From Deefgea piscis (GTDB lineage Bacteria > Pseudomonadota > Gammaproteobacteria > Burkholderiales > Chitinibacteraceae): a stretch of DNA of 64,000 nucleotides. Under the pieces are notes generated by a model. That model was given only the letters and a program-made list of their open reading frames with translations, had not been told where the DNA came from and did no database searches. Both the position numbers and the translations under genes were made by a program. This document shows, piece by piece, positions 1 to 8,404 of the stretch. The stretch is from the NCBI RefSeq assembly GCF_019665785.1, contig NZ_CP081149.1, positions 2,976,001-3,040,000 on the forward strand, written 5' to 3'. Numbering within the stretch: the stretch's first letter is position 1; the number at the start of each line of letters is the position of its first letter.

Positions 1-686
1 AATGACAGGTGTGGCGCGTTTGGCACTTCATCATCGGTGCCCTGTATGCCGTTGAGTAATGCGGTGACGCCCTTGAGTAGCTCTTTATTTTCATTCAGTG
101 TTTTTTCAATCACCGCCAATTGATCTTGGCTTACGGCTTGCACCATCCCTGTGCCGCCCCAGCCACTCGTTCCGCCCCCCGAATCACCTTGCGTGACGAA
201 ATCGTATTGCCCCTTTGTGACCGACTTGCTATACGCCCGAAACTTGCCATTTTCTACGGTAAAATCCCAAGCCGAGCTAGTCGCAAAATCGTAGCCGCGC
301 GCTTCATAACCCTTGTCAACAATGCGCTTGTCGGTTAAATAGGTCGTGCCATCTGCACGCGATGCCGAATAAAACTCGGGTAGTGGAAGGACATGACCAC
401 CGTAATGAAACCCCACATCGGTCATAATGTCGGGTCTTTGTTTGCGCATATCGTAATCGACGCGCTCTAAGGCGCGCTTCATCGTTTCTGCGCCGTCATA
501 CAGCTGCTGATTGGCCTGCTGCACATCAGCAGGGACGATTGGTTCAGGGTTGATGTGGCGAGGGCCAAGGGTGAGTTGCCCCTCACTATTTAATAGTGCT
601 CGAAATGCTTTGGCTTCAGCTGTATCAGCGCCATTGTAAGGATTTATTTCAACGGATTCAAAAACCGTACTTGTTCTACGAATCAT
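1..686 (-). CDS. Hypothetical protein, partial (C-terminus outside window)
   Basis: An open frame runs without a stop from an ATG at 686 to the window edge, giving 228 residues of a longer protein. AGAGGA lies about 8 bases upstream of the ATG, a reasonable ribosome binding site. The product begins MIRRTSTVFESVEINPYNG, is polar, has no signal peptide or membrane segment, and holds a short Gly/Trp-rich stretch (GGGTSGWGGTG, about residue 170) followed by a helical, Glu/Lys-rich section. I do not recognise a family. The gene is followed upstream by a long AT-rich gap, so it is probably transcribed alone from a promoter in 690-900. Coding is supported by a continuous frame and the start signal only. 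Confidence 0.6.
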   Translation of the reverse strand, partial: MIRRTSTVFESVEINPYNGADTAEAKAFRALLNSEGQLTLGPRHINPEPIVPADVQQANQQLYDGAETMKRALERVDYDMRKQRPDIMTDVGFHYGGHVLPLPEFYSASRADGTTYLTDKRIVDKGYEARGYDFATSSAWDFTVENGKFRAYSKSVTKGQYDFVTQGDSGGGTSGWGGTGMVQAVSQDQLAVIEKTLNENKELLKGVTALLNGIQGTDDEVPNAPHLS

Positions 687-1149
687 GAGCTTAATCCTCT
701 AGTTTTTACGCAATGTGCAACTCTAATATTTGAGCCATTTCAATAAGCTAATTTTGAATTTTGTCTGTTTTAAAAGCGCACTTGCGAAGCAATGCAAAAG
801 CTAGCTCACATCCTAATTAGCGCCAAAATCATGCCAAATAGCTACAAAAGCTATCGGAAATAATTTCAAAAACTTAATTTATTTTTTCATTGGATGACAG
901 CAAACATTTGATCTGAACGGGGTCTGCTGTATTCACCATCAAAAATGCACAGATTACGGATTCATCCAATACAAAATCACGAGTCACACTGCGACTTCAT
1001 TCAATGTCGCTCAATCTCAAGTAACCAAGCTCAAGCCGTGCTGCATTAAAAACTCAATCAAGCATCCAGCCGTGCCCTATTCAACAAAGCAGCAATCGAC
1101 AGCTATTGGCAATAAGGGCTGTTGAGCACTCGCTGTAGGGTATAAAACC
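687..1149. other. Intergenic region, AT-rich, no gene seen
   Basis: This stretch separates two divergent genes: the partial gene ending at 686 and cysE. It is AT-rich, especially 720-900. I see no frame with a start signal and no strong hairpin. It must hold the promoters of both flanking genes, but I could not pick a convincing -35/-10 pair for either. Confidence 0.5.
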
Positions 1150-1162
1150 GAGTAAAATAGTC
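1150..1162 (+). promoter_or_regulatory. Possible IscR type 1 site upstream of cysE
   Basis: The 13 bases GAGTAAAATAGTC differ at one position from the core GACTAAAATAGTC of the clear IscR-type sites before iscR (2093-2105). The site lies 30-45 bases before the cysE start, in the right place to affect its promoter. It is one copy of a short motif in an AT-rich region, so chance is possible. Function is inferred from likeness to the neighbouring sites. Confidence 0.4.
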
Positions 1163-1192
1163 AGCTTTTCAGCTCCCATTGAAATGACACCC

Positions 1193-1951
1193 ATGCTTGA
1201 GCGTTTGCGTGAAAATATCCGCGTGGTTTTTGACCGCGATCCTGCTGCCCGTTCAACACTGGAAGTCATTACGTGTTATCCGGGGTTTCATGCGCTCACT
1301 TTGCATTTAATCGCCAATAGCTTATGGCGGCGCGATTGGAAACTGCTCGGGCGTATCGTCTCGCACACTTCGCGTTTTCTAACCGGTATCGAGATCCATC
1401 CGGGCGCAACGATTGGTCGTCGGGTCTTTATCGATCACGGCATGGGTACGGTCATTGGCGAGCACGCCATCATTGGCGATGATTGCTCGCTCTATCAAGG
1501 GATTACCTTAGGCGGCTTAGGTCTGGCCTCCAAACCCGGTAAGCGCCACCCTACGCTCGGTAAAGGCGTGGTGATTGGCGCAGGCGCCAAAATCATCGGC
1601 CCGATTGAAATCGGCGACGATGCCAAAATCGGCCCCAATGCCGTGGTGATTAAAGACGTGCCAGCGGGCGCGACGATGGTGGCCAATTTAGCGCGGATGG
1701 TCGACAAAACGCTCGATCAACAACGCGCCGAAAAAGCTGAGCAATTGGGCTTTTCAGCTTATGGTGTGGGCAGTGATATGAATGATCCGATGGTGAAAGC
1801 GATTCATGCGCTACTTGATCATTCAGTCACGACCGATCAACGTCTGGAAATGGTGTTACAACGCTTAGAACAACTCGGCGTAGACTGCAGCCAAGAAAGA
1901 GCCAGCGTGGATCAATTTGATCCCAAACATTTGAATCAAATTGTCGATTAA
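1193..1951 (+). CDS. cysE: Serine O-acetyltransferase CysE
   Basis: The cytoplasmic enzyme moves an acetyl group from acetyl-CoA to L-serine to make O-acetylserine, the carbon skeleton for cysteine. The left-handed beta-helix hexapeptide repeats are plain in the middle ([15 protein letters not shown], then [17 protein letters not shown]), with the acyltransferase signature GITLGG. About 252 residues is normal for the short-N-terminus type. The frame could also open at 1184, but family members start M(F/L)xRLRE, which matches the ATG at 1193; neither start has a strong ribosome binding site. It lies directly before iscR. CysE supplies the route to cysteine, the sulfur donor of IscS, so the pairing makes metabolic sense, and an IscR-like site precedes it. 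Confidence 0.95.
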   Translation: MLERLRENIRVVFDRDPAARSTLEVITCYPGFHALTLHLIANSLWRRDWKLLGRIVSHTSRFLTGIEIHPGATIGRRVFIDHGMGTVIGEHAIIGDDCSLYQGITLGGLGLASKPGKRHPTLGKGVVIGAGAKIIGPIEIGDDAKIGPNAVVIKDVPAGATMVANLARMVDKTLDQQRAEKAEQLGFSAYGVGSDMNDPMVKAIHALLDHSVTTDQRLEMVLQRLEQLGVDCSQERASVDQFDPKHLNQIVD

Positions 1952-2061
1952 ATACAGATTTGACGAATCGATTTGTCGGCATAAATGCGGCCAAATCGTA
2001 TTTTTTAAGTGAAATCAAAGACCTGCCACCAAGCAAAAAAGCACGCTCGAAAGTCAAGCTT

Positions 2062-2111
2062 AATCCCGACTATTTTAGTCGGGCTTTTACTTGACTAAAA
2101 TAGTCGGGATT
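2062..2111 (+). promoter_or_regulatory. Double IscR-type palindrome at the iscR promoter
   Basis: Two IscR type 1-like sites sit in tandem: CCCGACTATTTTAGTCGGG at 2065-2083 and TTGACTAAAATAGTCGGG at 2091-2108. They are inverted copies of each other, so 2062-2080 and 2093-2111 form a perfect 19-bp inverted repeat around a 12-base centre. The type 1 consensus known from enterobacteria centres on GACT-AT-rich-AGTC. Autorepression of iscR by holo-IscR is established in E. coli and is inferred here. Confidence 0.85.
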
Positions 2112-2118
2112 TGATACC
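2091..2118 (+). promoter_or_regulatory. iscR operon promoter
   Basis: A -35 element TTGACT (2091-2096) is followed after 16 bases by GATACC (2113-2118), a usable -10. The -35 is part of the second IscR palindrome, so bound IscR would exclude RNA polymerase. The ATG of iscR is 33 bases downstream of the -10. Confidence 0.7.
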
Positions 2119-2150
2119 ATCAAAACAAGATAAATCAGTAGAGAAACCTC

Positions 2151-2627
2151 ATGCGCTTGACCACCAAAGGCCGCTTCGCCGTTACCGCGATGCTTGATCT
2201 GGCACTACGCCAAGCCGGTGGTCCTGTTACGCTTGCTGGAATTAGCGAACGGCAGCATATCTCACTGTCTTATTTAGAACAATTATTCGGTAAATTACGC
2301 CGCCGCGAATTGGTTGAAAGCGTGCGTGGTCCGGGCGGTGGTTATTGCCTTGCTCGTCCAGCAGGCAAGATCAATGTCGCCGAAATCATTCAAGCCGTTG
2401 ACGAGCCCATCGATGCCACGCAATGCGGCGGCAAAGAAAATTGTCGCGACGAAGGCCGCTGTATGACCCACGATTTGTGGAGCGATTTAAGCAGCACCAT
2501 TTACGATTATTTATCTGGGGTGACCTTAGGTGATTTAATCGATAAGCAAAACAATAAATTAAAGCGCTGCAGTGATAAAACCGGTGTTTTACAAGACAAG
2601 CGCGCCAGCAATACCGCTAACCACTGA
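2151..2627 (+). CDS. iscR: Fe-S cluster-sensing regulator IscR
   Basis: Rrf2-family winged-helix regulator that binds a [2Fe-2S] cluster and tunes expression of the isc genes to cluster demand. The N-terminal helix-turn-helix is typical ([31 protein letters not shown]). The cluster ligands C92, C98, C104 and H107 fall at the same numbers as in E. coli IscR. At 158 residues the length is normal. It is the first gene of the isc cluster, 57 bases before iscS, and its promoter carries two IscR-type palindromes, so autorepression is likely. Confidence 0.97.
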   Translation: MRLTTKGRFAVTAMLDLALRQAGGPVTLAGISERQHISLSYLEQLFGKLRRRELVESVRGPGGGYCLARPAGKINVAEIIQAVDEPIDATQCGGKENCRDEGRCMTHDLWSDLSSTIYDYLSGVTLGDLIDKQNNKLKRCSDKTGVLQDKRASNTANH

Positions 2628-2683
2628 GCAAAAAAAGACTACACGGGGCCAACCCCATCGATTTTGAAATTGGAGCAAGACCT

Positions 2684-3898
2684 ATGAATCTGTCACATCC
2701 GATCTATCTTGATTACTCGGCGACTACGCCTGTTGATCCACGCGTTGCGGCAAAGATGATTCCTTATCTAACCGAAATGTTTGGCAACCCAGCGAGCCGC
2801 TCGCATCCCTTTGGCTGGGAAGCTGAAGCTGCTGTCGAAGAAGCGCGTGAACAAGTAGCGGCTTTGGTCAATTGCGATCCAAAAGAAATCGTTTGGACCT
2901 CGGGTGCGACAGAATCAATTAACTTGGCACTCAAAGGTGCGGCGCACTTTTATAAAGCCAAGGGTCAACACATCATCACAGTAAAAACCGAGCACAAAGC
3001 CACGCTAGACACCGTGCGTGAACTTGAGCGCGAAGGTTTTGAAGCGACTTACCTTGATGTACAAGACAATGGTCTACTCGATTTAGACGCGCTCAAAGCT
3101 GCGATCCGCCCAGATACGATTTTGATTTCGGTCATGTCAGTCAATAACGAAATCGGCGTGATCCAAGATATCGCCGCCATTGGCGAAATCTGCCGCGAAC
3201 GCGGCATCGTATTCCATGTTGATAGCGCCCAAGCTACTGGCAAAATCGAGATTGATTTGTCGACTTTGAAAGTCGATTTAATGAGTTTTTCGGCGCACAA
3301 AACCTACGGTCCGAAAGGCATGGGTGCACTCTACGTTCGCCGTAAACCACGCATTCGTCTAGAAGCACAAATGCACGGTGGCGGCCATGAGCGAGGTTTT
3401 CGTTCAGGCACCTTGGCAACGCATCAAATCGTCGGCATGGGCGAAGCATTCCGCATTGCGCGCGAAGACATGGCCACCGAAAACCAACGCATCGGCGCTT
3501 TGCGTGATCGTTTGTGGAATGGCCTTAAAGAAATCGAAGAAACCCATTTAAATGGCGATATGGTGCACCGCGTTCCGCACAACTTGAACGTGAGTTTCAA
3601 TTATGTCGAAGGCGAGTCGCTGATTATGGCACTCAAAGACTTGGCAGTATCATCCGGCTCGGCCTGTACTTCTGCCTCGCTAGAGCCATCGTACGTATTG
3701 CGCGCCTTGGGCCGCTCGGACGAGTTGGCACACAGCTCGATTCGTTTCACCATTGGCCGCTTTACGACTGAGGCTGAAATCGACTTTGCGATTGAATTGA
3801 TCAAGGGCAAGATCGACAAGCTACGTGCTTTGTCGCCATTGTGGGATATGTATAAAGAAGGCATTGATATCAGCACCATCGAATGGGCGGCGCATTAA
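2684..3898 (+). CDS. iscS: Cysteine desulfurase IscS
   Basis: PLP enzyme that takes sulfur from cysteine as a persulfide and passes it to IscU and to tRNA-thiolation enzymes. It is 404 residues, the same as E. coli IscS. The PLP lysine is K206 ([10 protein letters not shown]) and the catalytic cysteine C328 lies in [16 protein letters not shown]. The start ATG follows a GGAGCAAGACCT ribosome binding region. A 192-base repeat-filled spacer separates it from iscU, wider than usual for this operon. Confidence 0.98.
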   Translation: MNLSHPIYLDYSATTPVDPRVAAKMIPYLTEMFGNPASRSHPFGWEAEAAVEEAREQVAALVNCDPKEIVWTSGATESINLALKGAAHFYKAKGQHIITVKTEHKATLDTVRELEREGFEATYLDVQDNGLLDLDALKAAIRPDTILISVMSVNNEIGVIQDIAAIGEICRERGIVFHVDSAQATGKIEIDLSTLKVDLMSFSAHKTYGPKGMGALYVRRKPRIRLEAQMHGGGHERGFRSGTLATHQIVGMGEAFRIAREDMATENQRIGALRDRLWNGLKEIEETHLNGDMVHRVPHNLNVSFNYVEGESLIMALKDLAVSSGSACTSASLEPSYVLRALGRSDELAHSSIRFTIGRFTTEAEIDFAIELIKGKIDKLRALSPLWDMYKEGIDISTIEWAAH

Positions 3899-3906
3899 CA
3901 CAGAGA

Positions 3907-4071
3907 ATGGGGATTAGGGAATGGTCAAGCGCATTCATTGCATACCTTTCCTGTCCTTTCCAATTGAATCCAAGAATTAAATTCAAGAGTGGGATCAAAG
4001 ATTGGGCATCAGGGATTTGAAGCAAGAAGCCAACAGGCTTGAGCAATCCCTAATTCCCAATCCCCAATCCC
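3907..4071. repeat. Long-range G-rich/C-rich inverted repeat between iscS and iscU
   Basis: A G-rich arm (3907-3924, containing GGGGATTAGGGAAT) follows the iscS stop. A C-rich arm (4045-4071, containing TCCCTAATTCCCAATCCCC) precedes the iscU ribosome binding site. They can pair with one mismatch or bulge over about 14 bases around a 120-base centre. The same style of repeat recurs in the next two spacers. Confidence 0.6.
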
Positions 4072-4090
4072 TCTCCGTCAGGAGAAGAAA

Positions 4091-4471
4091 ATGGCATATA
4101 GCGAACAAGTACTCGATCATTACGAAAATCCACGCAATGTGGGCGCTTTTGAAAAAGGCGACGACACCGTAGGTACCGGCATGGTCGGCGCGCCAGCGTG
4201 TGGCGATGTGATGAAATTGCAGATCAAAGTCGGTGCCGATGGCCTGATTGAAGATGCAAAATTCAAAACCTACGGCTGTGGCTCAGCGATTGCATCATCG
4301 TCCTTGGTGACTGAATGGGTTAAAGGCAAAACACTAGACCAAGCCTTGGCGATTAAAAACACCCAAATCGCTGAAGAACTCGCCTTGCCACCGGTTAAAA
4401 TTCACTGCTCAATCTTGGCTGAAGATGCAATCAAGGCCGCAGTCGAAGATTACAAGCAAAAACACCTGTGA
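4091..4471 (+). CDS. iscU: Fe-S cluster scaffold IscU
   Basis: Cytoplasmic scaffold on which iron and IscS-derived sulfur are assembled into [2Fe-2S] clusters before HscA/HscB-driven release. The cluster ligands C37 (with D39), C63 and C106 (with H105) are all present. The LPPVK motif recognised by HscA is at residues 99-103. The 126-residue length is normal. The start has a clear AGGAG ribosome binding site (GTCAGGAGAAGAAA). It lies between iscS and iscA as in most proteobacteria. Confidence 0.98.
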   Translation: MAYSEQVLDHYENPRNVGAFEKGDDTVGTGMVGAPACGDVMKLQIKVGADGLIEDAKFKTYGCGSAIASSSLVTEWVKGKTLDQALAIKNTQIAEELALPPVKIHCSILAEDAIKAAVEDYKQKHL

Positions 4472-4523
4472 GTAGGCAATGGGGAGTCGGGATTGAAATA
4501 CGCCTAACGCCCCACCCTACTCC
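4472..4523. repeat. Small G-rich/C-rich inverted repeat between iscU and iscA
   Basis: Just after the iscU stop, GTAGGCAATGGGGAGT (4472-4487) faces CGCCCCACCCTAC (from 4509). They pair as GTAGG/CCTAC and GGGG/CCCC around a short centre. This matches the pattern of the flanking spacers, with a smaller size. Confidence 0.5.
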
Positions 4524-4538
4524 ATCATGGAGTTCAAT

Positions 4539-4862
4539 ATGGCACTAACACTTAGCGAAGCGGCAGCAAATCACGTCGCAAACTTTATTAAAAAACGCGG
4601 TAAAGGCCTTGGGATTCGTCTAGCAGTCAAAACCTCGGGCTGCTCAGGCATGGCCTACAAGCTCGAATTTGTTGACGTTGAAAGCGACACTGATTTGGTC
4701 TTTGAAAGCCATGGCGCCAAGATTTACACCGACGCCAAATCACTCGCTTATTTGGACGGTACTGAATTGGATTACACCAAAGAAGGCCTCAACGAAGGAT
4801 TTAAATTTAACAATCCCAACGTTAAAAACGAATGCGGCTGTGGCGAAAGCTTTGGCGTGTAA
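4539..4862 (+). CDS. iscA: A-type Fe-S carrier IscA
   Basis: A-type carrier that accepts Fe-S clusters or iron and delivers them to target proteins. Starting at the ATG at 4539 gives 107 residues, with the three conserved cysteines C35 ([10 protein letters not shown]), C99 and C101 ([10 protein letters not shown]) at their E. coli positions. The frame also opens at 4527, but GGAG at 4530-4533 is then a well-placed ribosome binding site for 4539, and the protein begins [10 protein letters not shown] like its relatives. Fourth gene of the isc cluster. Confidence 0.97.
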   Translation: MALTLSEAAANHVANFIKKRGKGLGIRLAVKTSGCSGMAYKLEFVDVESDTDLVFESHGAKIYTDAKSLAYLDGTELDYTKEGLNEGFKFNNPNVKNECGCGESFGV

Positions 4863-4873
4863 GCGAAGTATAG

Positions 4874-5010
4874 TGAATGGGGACTGGAGAATGGGGAATG
4901 ATCAGTATTTGTACTGTCGACTTAGAACTCTCTCCCGTCCTTTTTAATATCAATGTGTCAGCAAAAAAGTATGTTTTTGCTATTCCCTATTCCCCACTCA
5001 CCCCATCCCC
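4874..5010. repeat. G-rich/C-rich inverted repeat between iscA and hscB
   Basis: A G-rich arm (4874-4901, with TGGGGAAT at 4893-4900) follows iscA. A C-rich arm (4980-5010, with ATTCCCCA at 4989-4996) runs right up to the hscB start codon. The 8-base cores pair perfectly; further short G/C blocks could extend the fold. The C-rich arm occupies the place where the hscB ribosome binding site should be. Confidence 0.6.
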
Positions 5011-5541
5011 ATGATCAACTTCAATCAATCCCATTTCGCCCTATTCGATCTGCCCGTCGCCTTTGCGATTGACACCAAACTGCTCGATACCCGCTATCGC
5101 GAAGCTGTGGCTCAATTTCATCCAGATCGTTTTGCGACGGCCAGCGATGCAGAACGACGCCAAAGCTTGCAAGCGACCACGCATATCAACGAAGCATATC
5201 AGACCTTAAAATCAGGCCTCGCTCGAGCGCGGTATTTACTCAAATTGGCCGATATCGATACGCAAGAAGAAACCAATACTGCAATGCCGATGGATTTTTT
5301 GCTGGCGCAAATGGAATGGCGCGAAAGCATTGCGGAGGCCAAAGCCAGCCAAAATTTAAGCGCGCTAGAAAACCTAGCCAGCGAGATGCGCGCCGAAATG
5401 CAAGCACTTGAAGACAAATTGGCAATGCAAATCGATGGGCAAAAAGACTATATCCACGCTGCGCTGAGCGTGAGAAAATTACGCTTTATGGAAAAGCTCG
5501 ACCAAGAAATTGGTGATGCGATTGAAGCGATTTTGTATTAA
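5011..5541 (+). CDS. hscB: Fe-S co-chaperone HscB (J-type)
   Basis: J-domain co-chaperone that brings IscU to HscA and stimulates its ATPase. The N-terminal J domain carries HPD at residues 37-39 (AQFHPDRFA), followed by a helical C-terminal domain of the HscB type (about residues 90-170). The length of 176 residues is normal. No other in-frame Met exists until residue 92, so the start at 5011 is forced. Oddly, the bases before it (CCCCACTCACCCCATCCCC) contain no purine-rich ribosome binding site. Confidence 0.96.
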   Translation: MINFNQSHFALFDLPVAFAIDTKLLDTRYREAVAQFHPDRFATASDAERRQSLQATTHINEAYQTLKSGLARARYLLKLADIDTQEETNTAMPMDFLLAQMEWRESIAEAKASQNLSALENLASEMRAEMQALEDKLAMQIDGQKDYIHAALSVRKLRFMEKLDQEIGDAIEAILY

Positions 5542-5564
5542 TCGCTAGCCGAGCAGTATCGTAG

Positions 5565-5627
5565 CTCCGATAGAGCGTAGCGAAATCGGAGGAATGGCTT
5601 ACGTACGATTACGCTGCGCTAATCGTA
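5565..5627. repeat. Pair of short palindromes, REP-like
   Basis: Two adjacent palindromes lie after hscB: CTCCGAT/ATCGGAG (5565-5571 with 5585-5591) and TACGATTA/TAATCGTA (5604-5611 with 5620-5627, centre CGCTGCGC). The second resembles the GATTACGC-GCGTAATC type of dispersed repeat found between genes of many proteobacteria (from memory). The role is unknown. Confidence 0.55.
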
Positions 5628-5687
5628 TCTACGGTGCTCAATTTTATTTCCAGCCAGTTTGGCAGGTTATTATCTGCCCTACACTAG

Positions 5688-5734
5688 GGTATATTCCTGA
5701 AGCCTTTACGTATAAATCGCTTCAGGCATATACC
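5688..5734. repeat. Hairpin with GGTATA ends, before hscA
   Basis: GGTATATTCCTGAAGC (5688-5703) pairs with GCTTCAGGCATATACC (5719-5734): 16 bp with one mismatch around a 15-base loop. There is no T-run after it, so it is not a classical terminator. Similar GGGTATA/TATACCC ended hairpins occur at 8344-8392 and 14194-14242. Confidence 0.7.
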
Positions 5735-5775
5735 TTAAAGCATTTTAATCGATTAGATTTTTAGGATTTAAGCCA

Positions 5776-7632
5776 ATGGCTTTGTTGCAAATCTCCGAAC
5801 CCGGCCTTTCAGCCGCGCCACATCAACACCGTCTTGCGGTGGGCATCGACTTGGGTACGACCAATTCATTAGTCGCAACGGTAAAAAGTGGCAGCGCGGT
5901 CTGCCTGCCCGACCATGATGGTCGCACGCTACTGCCATCGGTAGTGCATTACAGCCAATCAGGACAAACGCTGGTTGGCCATGCGGCGCAAGCGCAGCAA
6001 AATGTCGACCCAAGCAATACACTGCTGTCGGTGAAACGCTTTATGGGCCGTGGCATCAATGACATCGCCGATTTAGCCACGCCGTATCGCTTTGTTGATG
6101 AGCCGGGCATGCTCAAAATCGTGACGCGCGCAGGGATAAAAAGCCCGGTTGAAGTGTCGAGCGAAATCCTCAAAAACCTCAAAGCGCGCGCGATGGAGAG
6201 CCTCGGCGGCGAGCTCGTCGGTGCTGTCATTACTGTTCCAGCGTATTTTGATGACGCGCAGCGCCAAGCGACCAAAGACGCCGCTACCCTTGCTGGCATC
6301 AATGTCTTGCGGCTCTTGAATGAGCCGACTGCCGCTGCGATTGCGTATGGCTTGGACAATGCGTCTGAAGGCACGTATGTGATTTACGACTTGGGTGGCG
6401 GCACATTTGACGTATCAGTGCTCGAACTCACGCGCGGCGTGTTTGAAGTGCGCGCCACGTCAGGTGATTCGCAACTCGGTGGCGACGATTTTGACCACCG
6501 AATTTATTGTTGGATTTTAGAGCAGGCAGGCATTCACGGCCCCAATCCACACGATACGCGCCTGCTACTGACGCGAGCACGCGAAGCCAAAGAAGCACTC
6601 ACCGATCACACCAGCACCCAGATTACCGCCGTTTTATCGGATGGGCAGGTGGTGGATTTAACGCTCAGCGCCGAACTCTTTCATCAAATGACCGCGCACC
6701 AAATCAGCAAAACACTATTGCCGGTTAAAAAAGCGCTGCGCGACGCCAAGCTCGATTTTGCCAGCGTGAAAGGCGTGGTTTTGGTGGGCGGCGCAACGCG
6801 GATGCCGCATGTACGCAAAGCGGTGCGTGATTTATTTGGCCAAGAACCGCTAACCAATCTGGACCCCGATAAAGTCGTTGCCATTGGCGCAGCAATTCAA
6901 GCTGATGTATTGGCGGGCAATAAAGGGGACGACGATTGGTTGCTGCTCGATGTGATTCCATTGTCTTTGGGCTTAGAAACCATGGGCGGTTTGGTCGAAA
7001 AAATCATTCCCCGCAATAGCACTATTCCAACGGCCCGCGCACAAGAATTCACCACGTTTAAAGACGGCCAAACCGCGATGGCGATTCACGTATTGCAGGG
7101 TGAGCGCGAACTCGTTAGCGATTGCCGTAGCTTGGCGCGATTCGAGCTGCGTGGTATTCCTGCAATGGTCGCCGGTGCGGCGCGAATTCGCGTGACTTTC
7201 CAAGTTGACGCCGATGGTTTGCTGTCAGTTTCTGCGCGTGAGCAATCGAGCGGCATTGAAGCGAGCATCGCGGTCAAACCGTCGTATGGTCTGACCGACA
7301 ATGAAATTAGCCGCATGCTCACTGAATCAATGACCCATGCCAATGTGGATTTGCAAGCCAGAAAGCTCGCTGAAGCGCGCGTTGAAGCCAGCAGCATTGT
7401 CGCCGCGGTATTGATTGCACTCGAAACCGACGGTCATTTACTCAATCCAAGCGAGCGTGAGCCAATTGATGCTGCACTAGCCCACTTACAAGCGCTAATT
7501 GCTGGTGATGATGCCAACGCCTTAATCGCCGGCACCGAGCAACTGAATGCCGCCAGCGATGAATTTGCCAGCCGCCGCATGAATGCAGCCGTCAAACGCG
7601 GTTTAAGCGGCCACAAAATTACTGATATTTAA
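5776..7632 (+). CDS. hscA: Fe-S chaperone HscA (Hsp70 family)
   Basis: Specialised Hsp70 that uses ATP to release the Fe-S cluster from IscU, helped by HscB. The actin-like ATPase domain opens with [15 protein letters not shown] (about residue 23) and has the phosphate-2 motif [11 protein letters not shown] (about 205-215) and the adenosine motif [11 protein letters not shown]. The substrate-binding domain follows from about residue 390. 618 residues matches HscA rather than DnaK (about 640). It lies between hscB and fdx; the 234-base gap upstream holds repeats. Confidence 0.97.
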   Translation: MALLQISEPGLSAAPHQHRLAVGIDLGTTNSLVATVKSGSAVCLPDHDGRTLLPSVVHYSQSGQTLVGHAAQAQQNVDPSNTLLSVKRFMGRGINDIADLATPYRFVDEPGMLKIVTRAGIKSPVEVSSEILKNLKARAMESLGGELVGAVITVPAYFDDAQRQATKDAATLAGINVLRLLNEPTAAAIAYGLDNASEGTYVIYDLGGGTFDVSVLELTRGVFEVRATSGDSQLGGDDFDHRIYCWILEQAGIHGPNPHDTRLLLTRAREAKEALTDHTSTQITAVLSDGQVVDLTLSAELFHQMTAHQISKTLLPVKKALRDAKLDFASVKGVVLVGGATRMPHVRKAVRDLFGQEPLTNLDPDKVVAIGAAIQADVLAGNKGDDDWLLLDVIPLSLGLETMGGLVEKIIPRNSTIPTARAQEFTTFKDGQTAMAIHVLQGERELVSDCRSLARFELRGIPAMVAGAARIRVTFQVDADGLLSVSAREQSSGIEASIAVKPSYGLTDNEISRMLTESMTHANVDLQARKLAEARVEASSIVAAVLIALETDGHLLNPSEREPIDAALAHLQALIAGDDANALIAGTEQLNAASDEFASRRMNAAVKRGLSGHKITDI

Positions 7633-7717
7633 CGACACAGCGCGCTGCGCGCAATCATCGTTTTTGCAATTGCTAAAACCAGCGCAAGCATTGCGCTGTT
7701 TGAATGAAGGATTGACC

Positions 7718-8056
7718 ATGACTCAAATCGTTGTATTACCCCACCCGACGCTCTGCCCAGAAGGGGCGGTACTTGACGTCGAGCCCGGCACCACGATTTG
7801 TGATGCACTACTGGCGAACGACATCGAGATCGAACACGCTTGCGAAAAATCCTGTGCCTGCACCACTTGCCACGTATTAATTCGTGAAGGTTTTAGTAGT
7901 CTTAACGAAGCCGATGAGCTCGAAGAAGACCAACTGGATAAAGCTTGGGGGCTAGAATCTTGCTCACGTTTGTCATGCCAAGCCGAAGTGGCCGACACTG
8001 AATTGGTGGTTGAATTACCTAAATACACCATCAACCATGCGCGTGAGCATCACTAA
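7718..8056 (+). CDS. fdx: [2Fe-2S] ferredoxin of the ISC system
   Basis: Adrenodoxin-like ferredoxin that gives electrons for cluster assembly on IscU. It is 112 residues from the ATG at 7718, with the ligand pattern CEKSCACTTC followed by a later LESCSRLSC. The frame extends upstream to 7664, but AAGGA before 7718 is a good ribosome binding site and MTQIVVLPHP is the usual family N-terminus. Last contiguous gene of the isc block; iscX follows after a 348-base gap that holds a dispersed repeat. Confidence 0.97.
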   Translation: MTQIVVLPHPTLCPEGAVLDVEPGTTICDALLANDIEIEHACEKSCACTTCHVLIREGFSSLNEADELEEDQLDKAWGLESCSRLSCQAEVADTELVVELPKYTINHAREHH

Positions 8057-8077
8057 TCAGAGCATTCAGATCATGGA

Positions 8078-8303
8078 TTGATGCTGTGCCTCTCTCGTTG
8101 AGCTGGGGCTTAAAATCCCGTCCAAGCGCACCGAGTGCGGAGAGAGACAAACGGTTTTATCGTTTGGCTCACGACAATCGAGGGCACAGCGGAGCTGGGC
8201 GCGCTCGGGTCGCCTTTCTTTGCTTACTTTCTTTGGCGACGCAAAGAAAGTAAGTCCCCGTCGCGGATTGCGACTGTAAAGCAATGTGCCGCAGGCACTT
8301 AAA
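8078..8303 (+). repeat. Structured dispersed repeat A, copy 1
   Basis: About 226 bp, closely similar along its length to 43186-43413 in the same orientation. Visible stems: CAGC/GCTG within 8184-8200; a perfect 13-bp stem 8223-8235 with 8242-8254 (CTTACTTTCTTTG with its complement); GTCGC/GCGAC at 8260-8274; and GTGCC/GGCAC at 8286-8298. Two of these stems are kept in the other copy by paired changes in both arms. The element fills most of the fdx-iscX gap. Open frames on its minus strand have no start signals and are not called. Confidence 0.8.
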
Positions 8304-8343
8304 TAACGATCAACACGTAATCTGAACATCGCCTAATCGGCTA

Positions 8344-8392
8344 GGGTATAACTATCCAGCCAAATAAAATAACAGCCTAGCCAACTATACCC
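8344..8392. repeat. GGGTATA...TATACCC inverted repeat before iscX
   Basis: GGGTATA (8344-8350) and TATACCC (8386-8392) face each other across 35 bases, with GGCTA (8339-8343) and TAGCC (8377-8381) as a competing inner pair. The right arm ends just before the iscX ribosome binding site (AAGGAG). It shares its ends with hairpins at 5688-5734 and 14194-14242. Confidence 0.45.
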
Positions 8393-8404
8393 AAGGAGCA
8401 AATC

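Noticed and set aside
8066..8329. 87-codon minus-strand frame
   Set aside because: It lies wholly in repeat A, has no ribosome binding site, and its partner frame in copy 2 (43218-43418) is in a changed context; the compensatory stem changes argue for structure, not coding.
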